A stretch of DNA of 64,000 nucleotides, taken from contig CASEBV010000014.1 of the NCBI GenBank assembly GCA_949286415.1, positions 51,010 through 115,009 on the forward strand. Direction: 5' to 3'. The stretch is from an uncultured Bacteroidales bacterium. Lineage in GTDB: Bacteria; Bacteroidota; Bacteroidia; Bacteroidales; UBA932. How positions within the stretch are numbered: the stretch's first letter is position 1; every line of letters starts with the position of its first letter. The notes under the pieces were generated by a model. The model did no database searches. It saw nothing but the letters and a program-made list of their open reading frames with translations, and had not been told where the DNA came from. The position numbers were made by a program, and so were the translations under genes. Shown one piece after another: positions 18,360-26,737 of this stretch.

Positions 18360-21300
18360 TTAAAATTGAATATTGAGGCCTCCGGAAATCGTGCGCACCG
18401 GAGAATAGGTAGCCTGGCTGGTCGCGCCGCTGTATGAATAACGCGGGTCGAAGCCCTTTCTCTTTGACCAGTACCATACATTCTCGCATGATATGTAGAT
18501 TCGGAGTCTGTCCACCTTGAATTTCTGTGAAATCCTCGTCGGAAGAGTATATCCGAAATTGATGTTCTGGAGATTGAGGTAGCTGGCGTCAGTCAGGAAC
18601 CTGTCTGAGGTATTGTTGTAGTCCTTGTCCTCATACTGCAGACGAGGGATATTGCTGTCCGGATTCTCTGGAGTCCAGGCTTTGAGAATGTCCTTGTGCC
18701 AGTTCATACCCGTAGAACGATTGGCCGGAGAATACATCGCAGCAGCGTATCCGGAATCGTATGCAAGTCCGCCTATCTGATAGGTGAAGTTGATGCCGAA
18801 GTCAAAGCCGTAGAAAGTGACCGTGGTACCGAATCCGCCGTAGACATCCGGGATAGGGTCTCCGCAGAGATAGTCAGTCGCACTCGTATACTCTGTGGTA
18901 GTGACGCGGCGCCCGGTCGGATTGCCGGCATCGTCGACCTCATCCATATACCAGAGGGACTCACCCTTGTCGGACACTCCTGCATACTTCTTCATATAGA
19001 ATGTATAGATCGGAAGCCCTTCTCCGAAGAAGGTTGTGCCGCTGACATAACCCTCATAGCCCTCGACCACCTTGTTGCGGCGCTCCTGCGGCAGCATGGT
19101 AATCTTGTTCTTGAGGTGGGTGAGATTCATGTTGATGTCCCACTGCACATTGCGGCTCTTGACCGGGGTGAAGTTCAACTCCAGTTCTATACCGCTGTTG
19201 CGCATGTCGCCCACATTGGCATAGTATGAAGAGTATCCCATTGAAGGAGCCACAGGGAACGAGAAGAGCATGTCCGTGGTCGTACGGAGGAAGTATTCGA
19301 AGCCTCCGGAGATGGTGCCGGACAGGAAGCTGAACTCGACTCCAGCATTGAAGTTGGTGTTGGTCTCCCATGTGATGTTCTCATTTCCCTTGTTGGCGAA
19401 TACCGTGGACACCTCTCCGTTGGCATTGGTGATGGTATAGGTGTCGACATAGCGGAAATCGCCGATGTTGTCGTTACCCTGGGAACCGATTGAGGCCTTG
19501 AGCCTGAGGTTGTCGAGCCAGTCACGGGTCTTGAGCATGAAAGGTTCCCTTGAAATGCTCCATGCTGCTCCGACAGACCAGAAGTTACCCCACCTGTGGT
19601 CAGGATGGAACCTTGAGGAGGCATCGCGGCGGTATGACGCAGAAAAATAATATTTGCTTGCAAAATCATACATCACGCGGCCGAAATATCCCTCGTTATT
19701 GTATCCTATCTTGTAGGAAGTGGACGACTGGCGGTCGGTGATGGCACCGGCGAGCTCGTCGTTTGACTGTGTCAGCATATTGCTGCGGGCAGCGCCGAGG
19801 GCGTAGGAAGTCTGGTTGTAGTTCTCATGACCAATCATCACATTGATGTTGTGCTGGCCGATGAGCTTCGTCCAGTTGAGAATCTGCTGCATGTTGAACT
19901 CGAACAGACGGCCGTGGCTCTTGTTCACTATACCCTTTTCCGAGGCGAACTGTCCGAAATACGGGTTTGTGACCGAAGTTCCCCTTGACTCATCGAGGGC
20001 AACGCCGGCATTGAAAGTGAACTTGAAGTCCTTGAGGAAGGAAATGTCAAAGTATGCCGTTCCGTTGAGGGCGTTTCCTTCAGAATAATTCTTGTTGAGA
20101 CGGGTGTCGGAAAGGGCATTTCCGTTAGGGAAGAGGGCACGCTCCATGCCGGCATTCTCGCCGTTTCCGTAGTCATACCTCATGATGCCGTCCTCGGTGT
20201 ACATGATGTTTCCGTTCCCGTCGCGGATATACAGAGGATAGATAGGACCCATGGTGGTGGTATAGGCAAAGACATTGCCTGAACTTCCGCTCGCTCCCGA
20301 GTCATCGATCTGGTTGTATGTGAAATGCGAATAATTGACATTGGCGCCCATCTTGAACCAGTCCGTCAGCTGGGAGTCAACCCTGAGTCGGGCAGTATAG
20401 CGCTCCATATCTGAATTATACGCGATACCTTCATTGCTGAGATAGCCGAATGAGGCATACAGGGATGTCTTCTCCCCTGAAGTGGCAACACTCGCATTGT
20501 ACTCCTGACGCAGGGAAGTGCGGAAGGCGGCGTCGGTCCAGTTGTCAGGAATGAGATAATATTCCTGGCCCTGATATACCATCTTCCTTCCGAGCGTAGC
20601 GGCAGGATTGATTTTTCCGTTGATACCGATGAATTCCTGTCCTGCAGGCACGGTATAGACCATGTATCCGAGACCGCCGTTGTTGGCAGAGCCGATGAGG
20701 TTGGCATTGGCCTGGGCATGGGCCTCGCTGGCATTCATGCCGCTGCCGAGATAATAGTTCCTCAAGGCATTGTAATGCGTCTCATAGAAAACTGCCGGGT
20801 CGTCGATGTAGTCATAGTCCTGCACCGCACGGGAGTTCACACCCCACTTGGCGTCCACATTGAAGACCGGCTTGCGGTCGCGGGCTCTCTTGGTGGTAAT
20901 CATCACGACACCGTTGGCGCCTCGGGCACCGTAGAGGGCATTGGAAGCCGCGTCCTTGAGGACTGTCATTGACTCGACATCGCTCGGGTTGAGGTTGTTG
21001 AGGTCACCCGAATAAGGCATTCCGTCCACAATCCACAGAGGGCTGTTCCCCGCGTTGAGGGAGCTGAAGCCTCGGATACGGATTTCAGGATTCGTACCCG
21101 GCTGTCCTGAAGTGTTGGACAGCTGCACACCGGCCACCTTTCCGGCCAGTGACTGAGCGATGTTGGACTGCTGGCTCTTCGTGATGTCCTCGGACTTGAC
21201 CGTAGTGGCCGAGCCGGTGAAGGCCTCTTTCTTGGTGGTACCGAACGCGACGACAATCACATCGTCGAGAGTCTCGGAATCCATCTTCAGGACCACATCA

Positions 21301-21569
21301 ATGACAGCGCGTCCGCCTACCGGAATCTGCTGCCCGGCAAATCCGATGAATGAATAGGACAGCACGGCATCCGCAGGAGCCTCAATGCTGTATTTTCCGT
21401 TCTCATCGGTCATCGCGCCGACAGTGGAGCCTTCCACCATCACGGTTGCCCCCCATATCGGCTCTCCCGCATCGTCCTTGATCGTACCGGTCACCGTATG
21501 CTGCTGGGCAAAGGCGGCCGGAGCAAGTCCGAAGATGAAAATCATCAGTACAAAAAATCTTTTTATCAT
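18360..21569 (-). CDS. SusC/RagA-family TonB-dependent outer-membrane transporter
   Basis: 1069 residues. Signal peptide to about residue 21 (AAFAQQ), then a carboxypeptidase-D regulatory-like domain (TVTGTIKDDAGEPIWGATVM), a short TonB-box region (DDVIVVAFGTTKKEAFTG), the plug domain with the SusC signature (RIRGFSSLNAGNSPLWIVDG, LKDAASNALYGARGANGV) and a C-terminal 22-strand barrel ending GGLNIQF. It imports bulky ligands with its SusD lid, powered by TonB-ExbBD, which are not encoded here. A 138-bp gap with a strong hairpin separates it from the upstream lipoprotein gene. Confidence 0.96.
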   Translation of the reverse strand: MIKRFFVLMIFIFGLAPAAFAQQHTVTGTIKDDAGEPIWGATVMVEGSTVGAMTDENGKYSIEAPADAVLSYSFIGFAGQQIPVGGRAVIDVVLKMDSETLDDVIVVAFGTTKKEAFTGSATTVKSEDITKSQQSNIAQSLAGKVAGVQLSNTSGQPGTNPEIRIRGFSSLNAGNSPLWIVDGMPYSGDLNNLNPSDVESMTVLKDAASNALYGARGANGVVMITTKRARDRKPVFNVDAKWGVNSRAVQDYDYIDDPAVFYETHYNALRNYYLGSGMNASEAHAQANANLIGSANNGGLGYMVYTVPAGQEFIGINGKINPAATLGRKMVYQGQEYYLIPDNWTDAAFRTSLRQEYNASVATSGEKTSLYASFGYLSNEGIAYNSDMERYTARLRVDSQLTDWFKMGANVNYSHFTYNQIDDSGASGSSGNVFAYTTTMGPIYPLYIRDGNGNIMYTEDGIMRYDYGNGENAGMERALFPNGNALSDTRLNKNYSEGNALNGTAYFDISFLKDFKFTFNAGVALDESRGTSVTNPYFGQFASEKGIVNKSHGRLFEFNMQQILNWTKLIGQHNINVMIGHENYNQTSYALGAARSNMLTQSNDELAGAITDRQSSTSYKIGYNNEGYFGRVMYDFASKYYFSASYRRDASSRFHPDHRWGNFWSVGAAWSISREPFMLKTRDWLDNLRLKASIGSQGNDNIGDFRYVDTYTITNANGEVSTVFANKGNENITWETNTNFNAGVEFSFLSGTISGGFEYFLRTTTDMLFSFPVAPSMGYSSYYANVGDMRNSGIELELNFTPVKSRNVQWDINMNLTHLKNKITMLPQERRNKVVEGYEGYVSGTTFFGEGLPIYTFYMKKYAGVSDKGESLWYMDEVDDAGNPTGRRVTTTEYTSATDYLCGDPIPDVYGGFGTTVTFYGFDFGINFTYQIGGLAYDSGYAAAMYSPANRSTGMNWHKDILKAWTPENPDSNIPRLQYEDKDYNNTSDRFLTDASYLNLQNINFGYTLPTRISQKFKVDRLRIYISCENVWYWSKRKGFDPRYSYSGATSQATYSPVRTISGGLNIQF

Positions 21570-21652
21570 AATCCAATATTATATTTCCGAAAAGAATTTC
21601 CCCCTCGCACCGCGACTTCAAAATCCCGCATCATGCATCAGGGCATATATAA

Positions 21653-21680
21653 GGGCGGTCCGGTTCGGGCCGGATCGCCC
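21653..21680 (-). other. GC-rich hairpin upstream of susC
   Basis: GGGCGGTCCGG at 21653-21663 pairs with CCGGATCGCCC at 21670-21680 (11 bp with one G-T wobble, 6-nt loop). It lies in the 138-bp gap between the lipoprotein gene ending at 21708 and susC. No T-run follows on the minus strand, so it is not a classic terminator; an attenuator, RNA-processing or mRNA-stability element is possible. Confidence 0.5.
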
Positions 21681-21707
21681 GTGAGTCAAACTATGTATGC
21701 TGCACCA

Positions 21708-23600
21708 TCAATATTCAGAGTCAGGCATATCGTTCCTGGATGTGCCGCTGTACTTGGTGGCAGGACCTTCCCAGTTGATTGTCAGATGGGTACCATTGCC
21801 TTGTCCGTAAGGTTTGTTGGATATGTAGTCCGTCATCGAGAACGAGACTTTCCATACCTTGGTGCCTGCATCATGGGAAACCGTCACCTTGGCGTCATCC
21901 GGACATGACCATGTCGTCGAACCGTACATGGTATAGTTATCAGAATATGAAGTACTGTACAAGTTGGTATTCTGATACCTGAATTCAAAGCTGATGCCTG
22001 CCGTAGCCAGCTCTATCTCCTCACCGGTAACAGCCTCCACCGGAATCATGAGCTTCGGAGTGAACAGCATATTGTCGACGGCGTTGTCCGAATCCGCAGA
22101 ACAGAAATAGAATACATACGCATCAAAGGTAGCTCCGCCGTATGCAGGGTCGCCGCCGCGCACCTTATAGTCATTTTCCCTGCGGAGCTCCAGTCTTTCC
22201 AGAAGCTTGCTTTCAACCACGGCTCCGGAAGCGTCAGTAATCTCTATCTTGTATCCTACAGGCTCTACCGGAGTAAGGTCAGGGAATTCAGTCACATCAG
22301 TGACATCCCCGTACCAGGTCCCCTCAAAGGAAGGTCCGCCGGCCAACTGGATTGAGAATGTCATGTAAAGCGAGTTCTCCCCTGTCTTTCTGACATAGAC
22401 GGAGCATGATTCAGCGTCCTCCACTACCCAGGATGCGTAGTCAAGATAATAGTCATACGCAAGTCCCGTGATGTCATTGTAGTCAAGTTCCCTGCCCTCT
22501 TCCGTGACGAACATCGACGGAATCCTGAGGTCAAGGACATATTTGCCGCCCATCAGGTCCTCAGGTGAGGAAGGATTGGAGGCATCGCCGAGCACGAGGC
22601 GCACATTTGAGCCGTCTATCTGACGGAATACTGTTGTCAGGGCTGCGTCCACGACAGTTGTGCCGCCTGCATCTGCTACCTTGAGATGGCTCTGAGGGGC
22701 ATCATCCACTGAAGTGAAGGCATCGGCATATTCAGCGCGGAGTCTGTCGGTTCCGTCTGTGGCATCAATGGACAGGGTAACATCTGTCCCTTCTACAGTG
22801 AGGGAAAGCGTACCGGCTGTAGTCGCAGTGTTGGTGAAGTCACCGCAAGTGAGAGACAGGGTCTCGGTGTCGCTCATGTCTGCCTTCAGGCTTGCAGGAG
22901 CGCCCTTCACCGTGAACTCGATGGCTGCGCCGTCTGCAGGTGAAGTCACCCCGGCCTGCGTGTAGAATTTCCAGACTGTGGCATTGGTTCCTACAGAATA
23001 CTGTGCCACGGCACTTCGGATATCGGATATCGTGCCGTTGAGGTCAAACTGATTGTCAAGAGGCTCTTCCTCCGGCTCAGGCTCGACCTTGACACAGGTA
23101 TTGTCATATTCTGCGGCAAGAGTCTTTCCTGAAGACATCTCCACATCAAGTGAGACGGTGACATGGTCATCGGAAGCCAGCTTTACGGAAAGTTCGCACT
23201 TCCCGACATCTCCCATGGTCTGAGGCATGATATGGATATCCTCATACTGGAGGTCAACAAGTTCCGATTCAACGGCTACAGTTCCTTCAGCCTTGGTGAC
23301 TGCTATGGAGAGAACGCCTTCAGCGGCTTCCATGGCTTCCACTGTTGTGATGTTCTCTTCCGGAGAGAACCAGAAAGTATATGTTTTGTCTTCGCTCTGC
23401 TGCCAGATGACGGACTTGATGTCAACGGCATCCCCTCCGTCATACATGAGCTGGTCCACCAGAGTCTCAGGTTCTGGTCCAGGTCCAGGATCCGGACCCG
23501 GTGTCGGTTCGGGGGCAGGCTTGTCACATGCCCAGAGGCCGCTGGCTGCTACAGCCATGACGGCGAGGAATCTCATTCCCGAATGGCAAAATCTTTTCAT
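21708..23600 (-). CDS. Modular lipoprotein with tandem beta-rich repeats
   Basis: 630 residues. The signal ends GLWAC (Cys25), followed by a Pro/Gly/Glu linker (PEPTPGPDPGPGPEPE) that would hold the domains off the membrane. At least two homologous N-terminal modules follow (VDIKSVIWQQSEDKTYTFWF and SDIRSAVAQYSVGTNATVWK), each ending in a similar AEY segment (KTLAAEYDNTCV; DRLRAEYADAFT). The C-terminal half has modules ending GTWYGDVTD and INWEGPATKYSG. The upstream lipoprotein shares both module types. No catalytic motif is seen; ligand binding is inferred. It lies 19 bp after that paralogue. Confidence 0.72.
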   Translation of the reverse strand: MKRFCHSGMRFLAVMAVAASGLWACDKPAPEPTPGPDPGPGPEPETLVDQLMYDGGDAVDIKSVIWQQSEDKTYTFWFSPEENITTVEAMEAAEGVLSIAVTKAEGTVAVESELVDLQYEDIHIMPQTMGDVGKCELSVKLASDDHVTVSLDVEMSSGKTLAAEYDNTCVKVEPEPEEEPLDNQFDLNGTISDIRSAVAQYSVGTNATVWKFYTQAGVTSPADGAAIEFTVKGAPASLKADMSDTETLSLTCGDFTNTATTAGTLSLTVEGTDVTLSIDATDGTDRLRAEYADAFTSVDDAPQSHLKVADAGGTTVVDAALTTVFRQIDGSNVRLVLGDASNPSSPEDLMGGKYVLDLRIPSMFVTEEGRELDYNDITGLAYDYYLDYASWVVEDAESCSVYVRKTGENSLYMTFSIQLAGGPSFEGTWYGDVTDVTEFPDLTPVEPVGYKIEITDASGAVVESKLLERLELRRENDYKVRGGDPAYGGATFDAYVFYFCSADSDNAVDNMLFTPKLMIPVEAVTGEEIELATAGISFEFRYQNTNLYSTSYSDNYTMYGSTTWSCPDDAKVTVSHDAGTKVWKVSFSMTDYISNKPYGQGNGTHLTINWEGPATKYSGTSRNDMPDSEY

Positions 23601-23619
23601 AAATATCGGATATTAGTTG

Positions 23620-25830
23620 TTAGTTGAATCTCTGCTTAACAGGAACCTTCTCCGTCATCAGATAATATGGGGCAAGCTCCCTGAGGGACGGTCTGACTTT
23701 TTCGGAAGACTGTGCAGAGGCTGTCTCTTCGGCGCAAGGCACAGGATTGGTCGAGCCGGAGTAATATACGGGGCCTTCCCATGTTCCTGTGATATTGTGC
23801 TCCCTGGTACAGAAGAAGTTGAAGTCAAACTTGTACCAGCCCTCGCCCTTGTCTGACTTGGAGACAGTGACATTTCCGCTCTTCACTGCGGCAAACTGGT
23901 CCTGAGTGGCTATGCCGAGCGGCCAGTCGGTCTTGACCTCGCCGGGATCCTGGATGCCGTTGTGGTTTTCGTCAACCCATTTGCTTCCGGTGACCTCCTT
24001 GATGCCGATATACCTCGTTCCGAGCATTCCTGAAGTGGCGGCATATCCGGTCACGGCGACAAACGGCTCGAAGTATCCGTTGTAGCGCTGCGGACATACG
24101 GTATAGATTCCCGGCACAATCTGGTCGGACTTGCCGTTGGTGACGATAAGTTCAAGGCTGATGACATCACCCTCGTATGAATAGGTGATATTGCCCTGGC
24201 TGTCCACGGAGACAGGTCTTCCTGTGGCCCGTCCTATGTCAATGAACTGCAGGCCGCTGTTGAACTGGGTCATGTCGACATATCCGAGAGCCGGCACATA
24301 AATCTGTGTCTGCGGCGAAAGATATGCACATGCGATGTCGTCAAGCTCTACTTCTATATCCTGCTCAAGAGAGGATGTGCCGTCATCGGTAGACGGGTCG
24401 TCGGATTCGTCATAGACCTCCACCGGTCCCTCGAATTCGCAGGACATGGTATAGCCGTCGAATGACTGAATCTCGAATTCAATCCTGAATCCAGGACCCT
24501 CCGGAGTGGAGATGGACTCTATGCTGACATTTCCCGCAGAGCCGTACATGTATTTTCCGTCTTCGGACCCGTCATTGTACAGGACGAATGTACCGTAAGG
24601 GAAAATCATTCCCATGTAGTTCAGTTCCTGAGCCGGCATCCATGTGCCGATGCTGAAGTCTGAGCCTGCAACATATTCACCAGGAATGATGTCAGCACTG
24701 GCGGAGTCGCCGAACAGCTTGTTGAACACGACAACAGTGGCCGTATAGCCGTTCCTGTCATTGGCGGCATTCTCATCGTAGATGTTTATCTGCATCATGC
24801 CGGTGCCGGAGCCCATGAGGTTTCCGTTGTAGAGGCCTTCGGCATACACACCCTTGACATGCACATCCTCGCCTATCTGAGGGAGGGACGGGTTGAACAG
24901 GCCGTTGGTCAGCTGCAGTGTGCTGCGGAATGCGAATGTCCGTTCCGCCCCGTTCTCATAGAATGTTCCTGATATTGTCGTGACACCAGTCTCATCGGTC
25001 TCGACTGAAAGAGGACCGGCAAGAAGGAGCTGAGTCCTGTTGCCATCGCTGTCAAAGTGGAATGCGACGCTGTAATTGACGGTATAGGTATGGTCGCCAT
25101 ATCCGTTGCTCGCCGAATATACGCCGTCCGGAAGAGTCTTCCAGTTTCCGTCCTCAAGGTCCGAGAACATGTCCAGAATCAGCACATATCCCTCCTCCTT
25201 GAGCTCATAGTCAGGAGAACCGGAGCTCATGTCGGCAGTATATTCCGCGTCCGTGAGAGTGAAGTAATAGTTGTGGGTCGTCGTCCCTGCAGAAGCCTGG
25301 CCGAAATAATAGGCATATATCGCCTTGTCCATCACCACATCATAGCCGGACGGGTCTGCGGGATATTTGACGCAGAAGCCGTCATATTCAGCCTTGAGAG
25401 TCTGTCCGGAAGTCATTCTGACATCAAGACTCAGGCGCAGGGTCCTGGATGAAGTCAGATTGACGGACAGTGATGCCGACGAGACTTCCGATGATGATGA
25501 AGAAGATACATGGACATCCTTGTACTCCACTTCATTTTCTCCGGAATACAGGTCGACGGCTCCGGACGGATCCTGGACCGTAATCTTTATATAGTCATCG
25601 GCAAGCTGAGCAGTCTCCGTGTCAAGAAGACCGGCAGTAGGCGAGATATAGAAGACATGGCAGCCCTCTTTCTCCTCTGCAGTATAGACAATTGACTCAA
25701 TGGGACTGATGCCCCCCCCGTAGGAGAAGGCGTTCTTCAGCTGCTGCGGAGCCGGTGAAGCTTCGCGCTGGCATGACACCATAAGAAATGCGATGCCTGA
25801 AACCAGCCAAAAGAAATGGAATTTCCTCAT
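23620..25830 (-). CDS. Modular lipoprotein, paralogue of the neighbouring gene
   Basis: 736 residues from the ATG at 25830, chosen because MRKFHFFWLVSGIAFLMVSC is a complete lipoprotein signal; a start at 25869 would add 13 residues ahead of it. An N-terminal module (SPIESIVYTAEEKEGCHVFY, QTLKAEYDGFCV) matches the modules of the downstream gene. Further repeats end in CEFEGPVEVYD and GTWEGPVYYSG. The segment DENHNGIQDPGE resembles a calcium-binding loop. It is the first gene of the SusCD-protease locus; a 10-bp direct repeat lies upstream. Unknown function, probably surface ligand capture. Confidence 0.72.
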   Translation of the reverse strand: MRKFHFFWLVSGIAFLMVSCQREASPAPQQLKNAFSYGGGISPIESIVYTAEEKEGCHVFYISPTAGLLDTETAQLADDYIKITVQDPSGAVDLYSGENEVEYKDVHVSSSSSSEVSSASLSVNLTSSRTLRLSLDVRMTSGQTLKAEYDGFCVKYPADPSGYDVVMDKAIYAYYFGQASAGTTTHNYYFTLTDAEYTADMSSGSPDYELKEEGYVLILDMFSDLEDGNWKTLPDGVYSASNGYGDHTYTVNYSVAFHFDSDGNRTQLLLAGPLSVETDETGVTTISGTFYENGAERTFAFRSTLQLTNGLFNPSLPQIGEDVHVKGVYAEGLYNGNLMGSGTGMMQINIYDENAANDRNGYTATVVVFNKLFGDSASADIIPGEYVAGSDFSIGTWMPAQELNYMGMIFPYGTFVLYNDGSEDGKYMYGSAGNVSIESISTPEGPGFRIEFEIQSFDGYTMSCEFEGPVEVYDESDDPSTDDGTSSLEQDIEVELDDIACAYLSPQTQIYVPALGYVDMTQFNSGLQFIDIGRATGRPVSVDSQGNITYSYEGDVISLELIVTNGKSDQIVPGIYTVCPQRYNGYFEPFVAVTGYAATSGMLGTRYIGIKEVTGSKWVDENHNGIQDPGEVKTDWPLGIATQDQFAAVKSGNVTVSKSDKGEGWYKFDFNFFCTREHNITGTWEGPVYYSGSTNPVPCAEETASAQSSEKVRPSLRELAPYYLMTEKVPVKQRFN

Positions 25831-25871
25831 AGACAAAATAATTAAACATAAATTATGGATGACCGTCACGG

Positions 25872-25900
25872 TTTTCCGCTATATAGTCAATTTTCCGCTA
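25872..25900 (-). repeat. Direct repeat upstream of the SusCD-protease locus
   Basis: Minus-strand TAGCGGAAAA occurs twice (25900-25891 and 25881-25872), start-to-start 19 bp, about two helical turns, beginning 41 bp upstream of the first gene's ATG. Such spacing suits a dimeric activator or repressor site. No recogniser is known. Confidence 0.5.
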
Positions 25901-25963
25901 AAAATATACATCAGACTCGTAATTTGCAATAGCCTGCAGCGTAAATCTGCAATTGCCGGAGCA

Positions 25964-25994
25964 TAAAAAAGACCTGTCTTAATCGGCAGGTCTT
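25964..25994 (-). terminator. Rho-independent terminator of tRNA-His
   Basis: AAGACCTG (minus strand, 25994-25987) pairs with CAGGTCTT (25976-25969), an 8-bp stem with a 10-nt loop, followed by a run of T on the minus strand (25970-25965). It begins 16 nt after the 3' end of the tRNA. Confidence 0.85.
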
Positions 25995-26010
25995 AGTGCT
26001 TGAATCTGAG

Positions 26011-26085
26011 GGTGCCAGGTGGGGCTCGAACCCACGACCTTCGGAACCACAATCCGACATTCTAACCAACTGAACTATTGGCACC
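26011..26085 (-). tRNA. tRNA-His (anticodon GTG)
   Basis: 75 nt including the extra G-1 that pairs with C73, the identity element of histidine tRNAs. D-arm GTTC/GAAT, anticodon stem TCGGA/TCCGA around loop TTGTGGT (anticodon GTG), T-stem GTGGG/CCCAC with loop TTCGAGC. Acceptor stem GTGCCA pairs with TGGCAC; the seventh pair is an A7-C66 mismatch. The terminal CCA is not encoded. It is transcribed alone and ends at the terminator just downstream. Confidence 0.97.
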
Positions 26086-26187
26086 ATATTCTTTGAGGAT
26101 TGCAAATGTAGAAAAGATTTTCTTTTTTGCAAAAATTATTTTGGGGTTTCCCTGCATTTTTTAATGCCGATGCCCGGGCGGAGGAGA

Positions 26188-26634
26188 TTATCCGAGGATC
26201 TGCCGGGCGTGATTCTTCGTGTCGACCTTTTCTATCACACGCTCGAGGATGCCGTTCTCGTCAAAGATGAATGTCCGGCGCAATGTCCCTACGGTCGTCT
26301 TCCCATACATCTTCTTCTCGCCCCATGCGCCGAACGCCTTAAGCATCTGTACGGACGTGTCCGAGAGCAGGACGAACGGAAGGCTGTACTTGTCGCGGAA
26401 CTTCTTGTGGGAAGCCGCGCTGTCCTTGCTCACCCCCACGACATTGTACCCGGCCTCCGTCAGGGCGGAATAATTGTCCCTGAGACTGCATGCCTCCGCC
26501 GTGCACCCCGGGGTATTGTTCTTCGGGTAGAAATATATTATGGTCTTTTTCCCGAGCAGGTCCGATGACCTGACCGTATTGCCGTCCTGGTCCATGACCT
26601 CGAAATCCGGCATTCTGTCTCCTGGCTGCAACAT
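26188..26634 (-). CDS. bcp: Thioredoxin-dependent peroxiredoxin, Bcp/PrxQ type
   Basis: 148-residue peroxiredoxin that reduces hydrogen peroxide and organic hydroperoxides. Peroxidatic Cys44 and resolving Cys49 lie in TPGCTAEACSLRD, the four-residue spacing typical of the PrxQ subgroup; IIYFYPKNN precedes it. Normal length. Electrons would come from thioredoxin and TrxB (encoded at 7.9-8.9 kb). The 5' leader carries two copies of a 10-bp direct repeat and a predicted promoter that is divergent from the carboxyltransferase gene. Confidence 0.95.
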   Translation of the reverse strand: MLQPGDRMPDFEVMDQDGNTVRSSDLLGKKTIIYFYPKNNTPGCTAEACSLRDNYSALTEAGYNVVGVSKDSAASHKKFRDKYSLPFVLLSDTSVQMLKAFGAWGEKKMYGKTTVGTLRRTFIFDENGILERVIEKVDTKNHARQILG

Positions 26635-26639
26635 GATTC

Positions 26640-26669
26640 GGTTTCTTTAATACGGAATTGGTTTCTTTA
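26640..26669 (-). repeat. Direct repeat in the bcp leader
   Basis: GGTTTCTTTA occurs at 26640-26649 and 26660-26669 (minus strand TAAAGAAACC), start-to-start 20 bp, between the predicted bcp promoter and its ATG. This is a candidate regulator-binding or leader element. Confidence 0.45.
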
Positions 26670-26677
26670 TACTGGTG

Positions 26678-26685
26678 CAAAGATA
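26678..26685 (-). promoter_or_regulatory. Predicted -7 element for bcp
   Basis: Minus-strand TATCTTTG is a perfect TAnnTTTG match, 43 nt upstream of the bcp ATG. Confidence 0.5.
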
Positions 26686-26699
26686 TTGAGGATTTTTCA

Positions 26700-26707
26700 T
26701 ATATTTG
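26700..26707 (+). promoter_or_regulatory. Predicted -7 element for the carboxyltransferase gene
   Basis: TATATTTG matches TAnnTTTG and ends 30 nt before the ATG at 26738. It overlaps the TTG at 26705, which argues for 26738 as the start codon. Confidence 0.5.
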
Positions 26708-26737
26708 CAGGCTGAACAGAAATTAAAACCAACGACT

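Noticed and set aside
11625..25830. Classical polysaccharide utilisation locus
   Set aside because: SusC and SusD are present, but no glycoside hydrolase, lyase, esterase, HTCS or ECF sigma/anti-sigma gene is found, and the enzyme present is a protease.
26705..26737. Upstream TTG start for the carboxyltransferase
   Set aside because: It overlaps the predicted -7 element, and family members begin at the residue matching the ATG at 26738.
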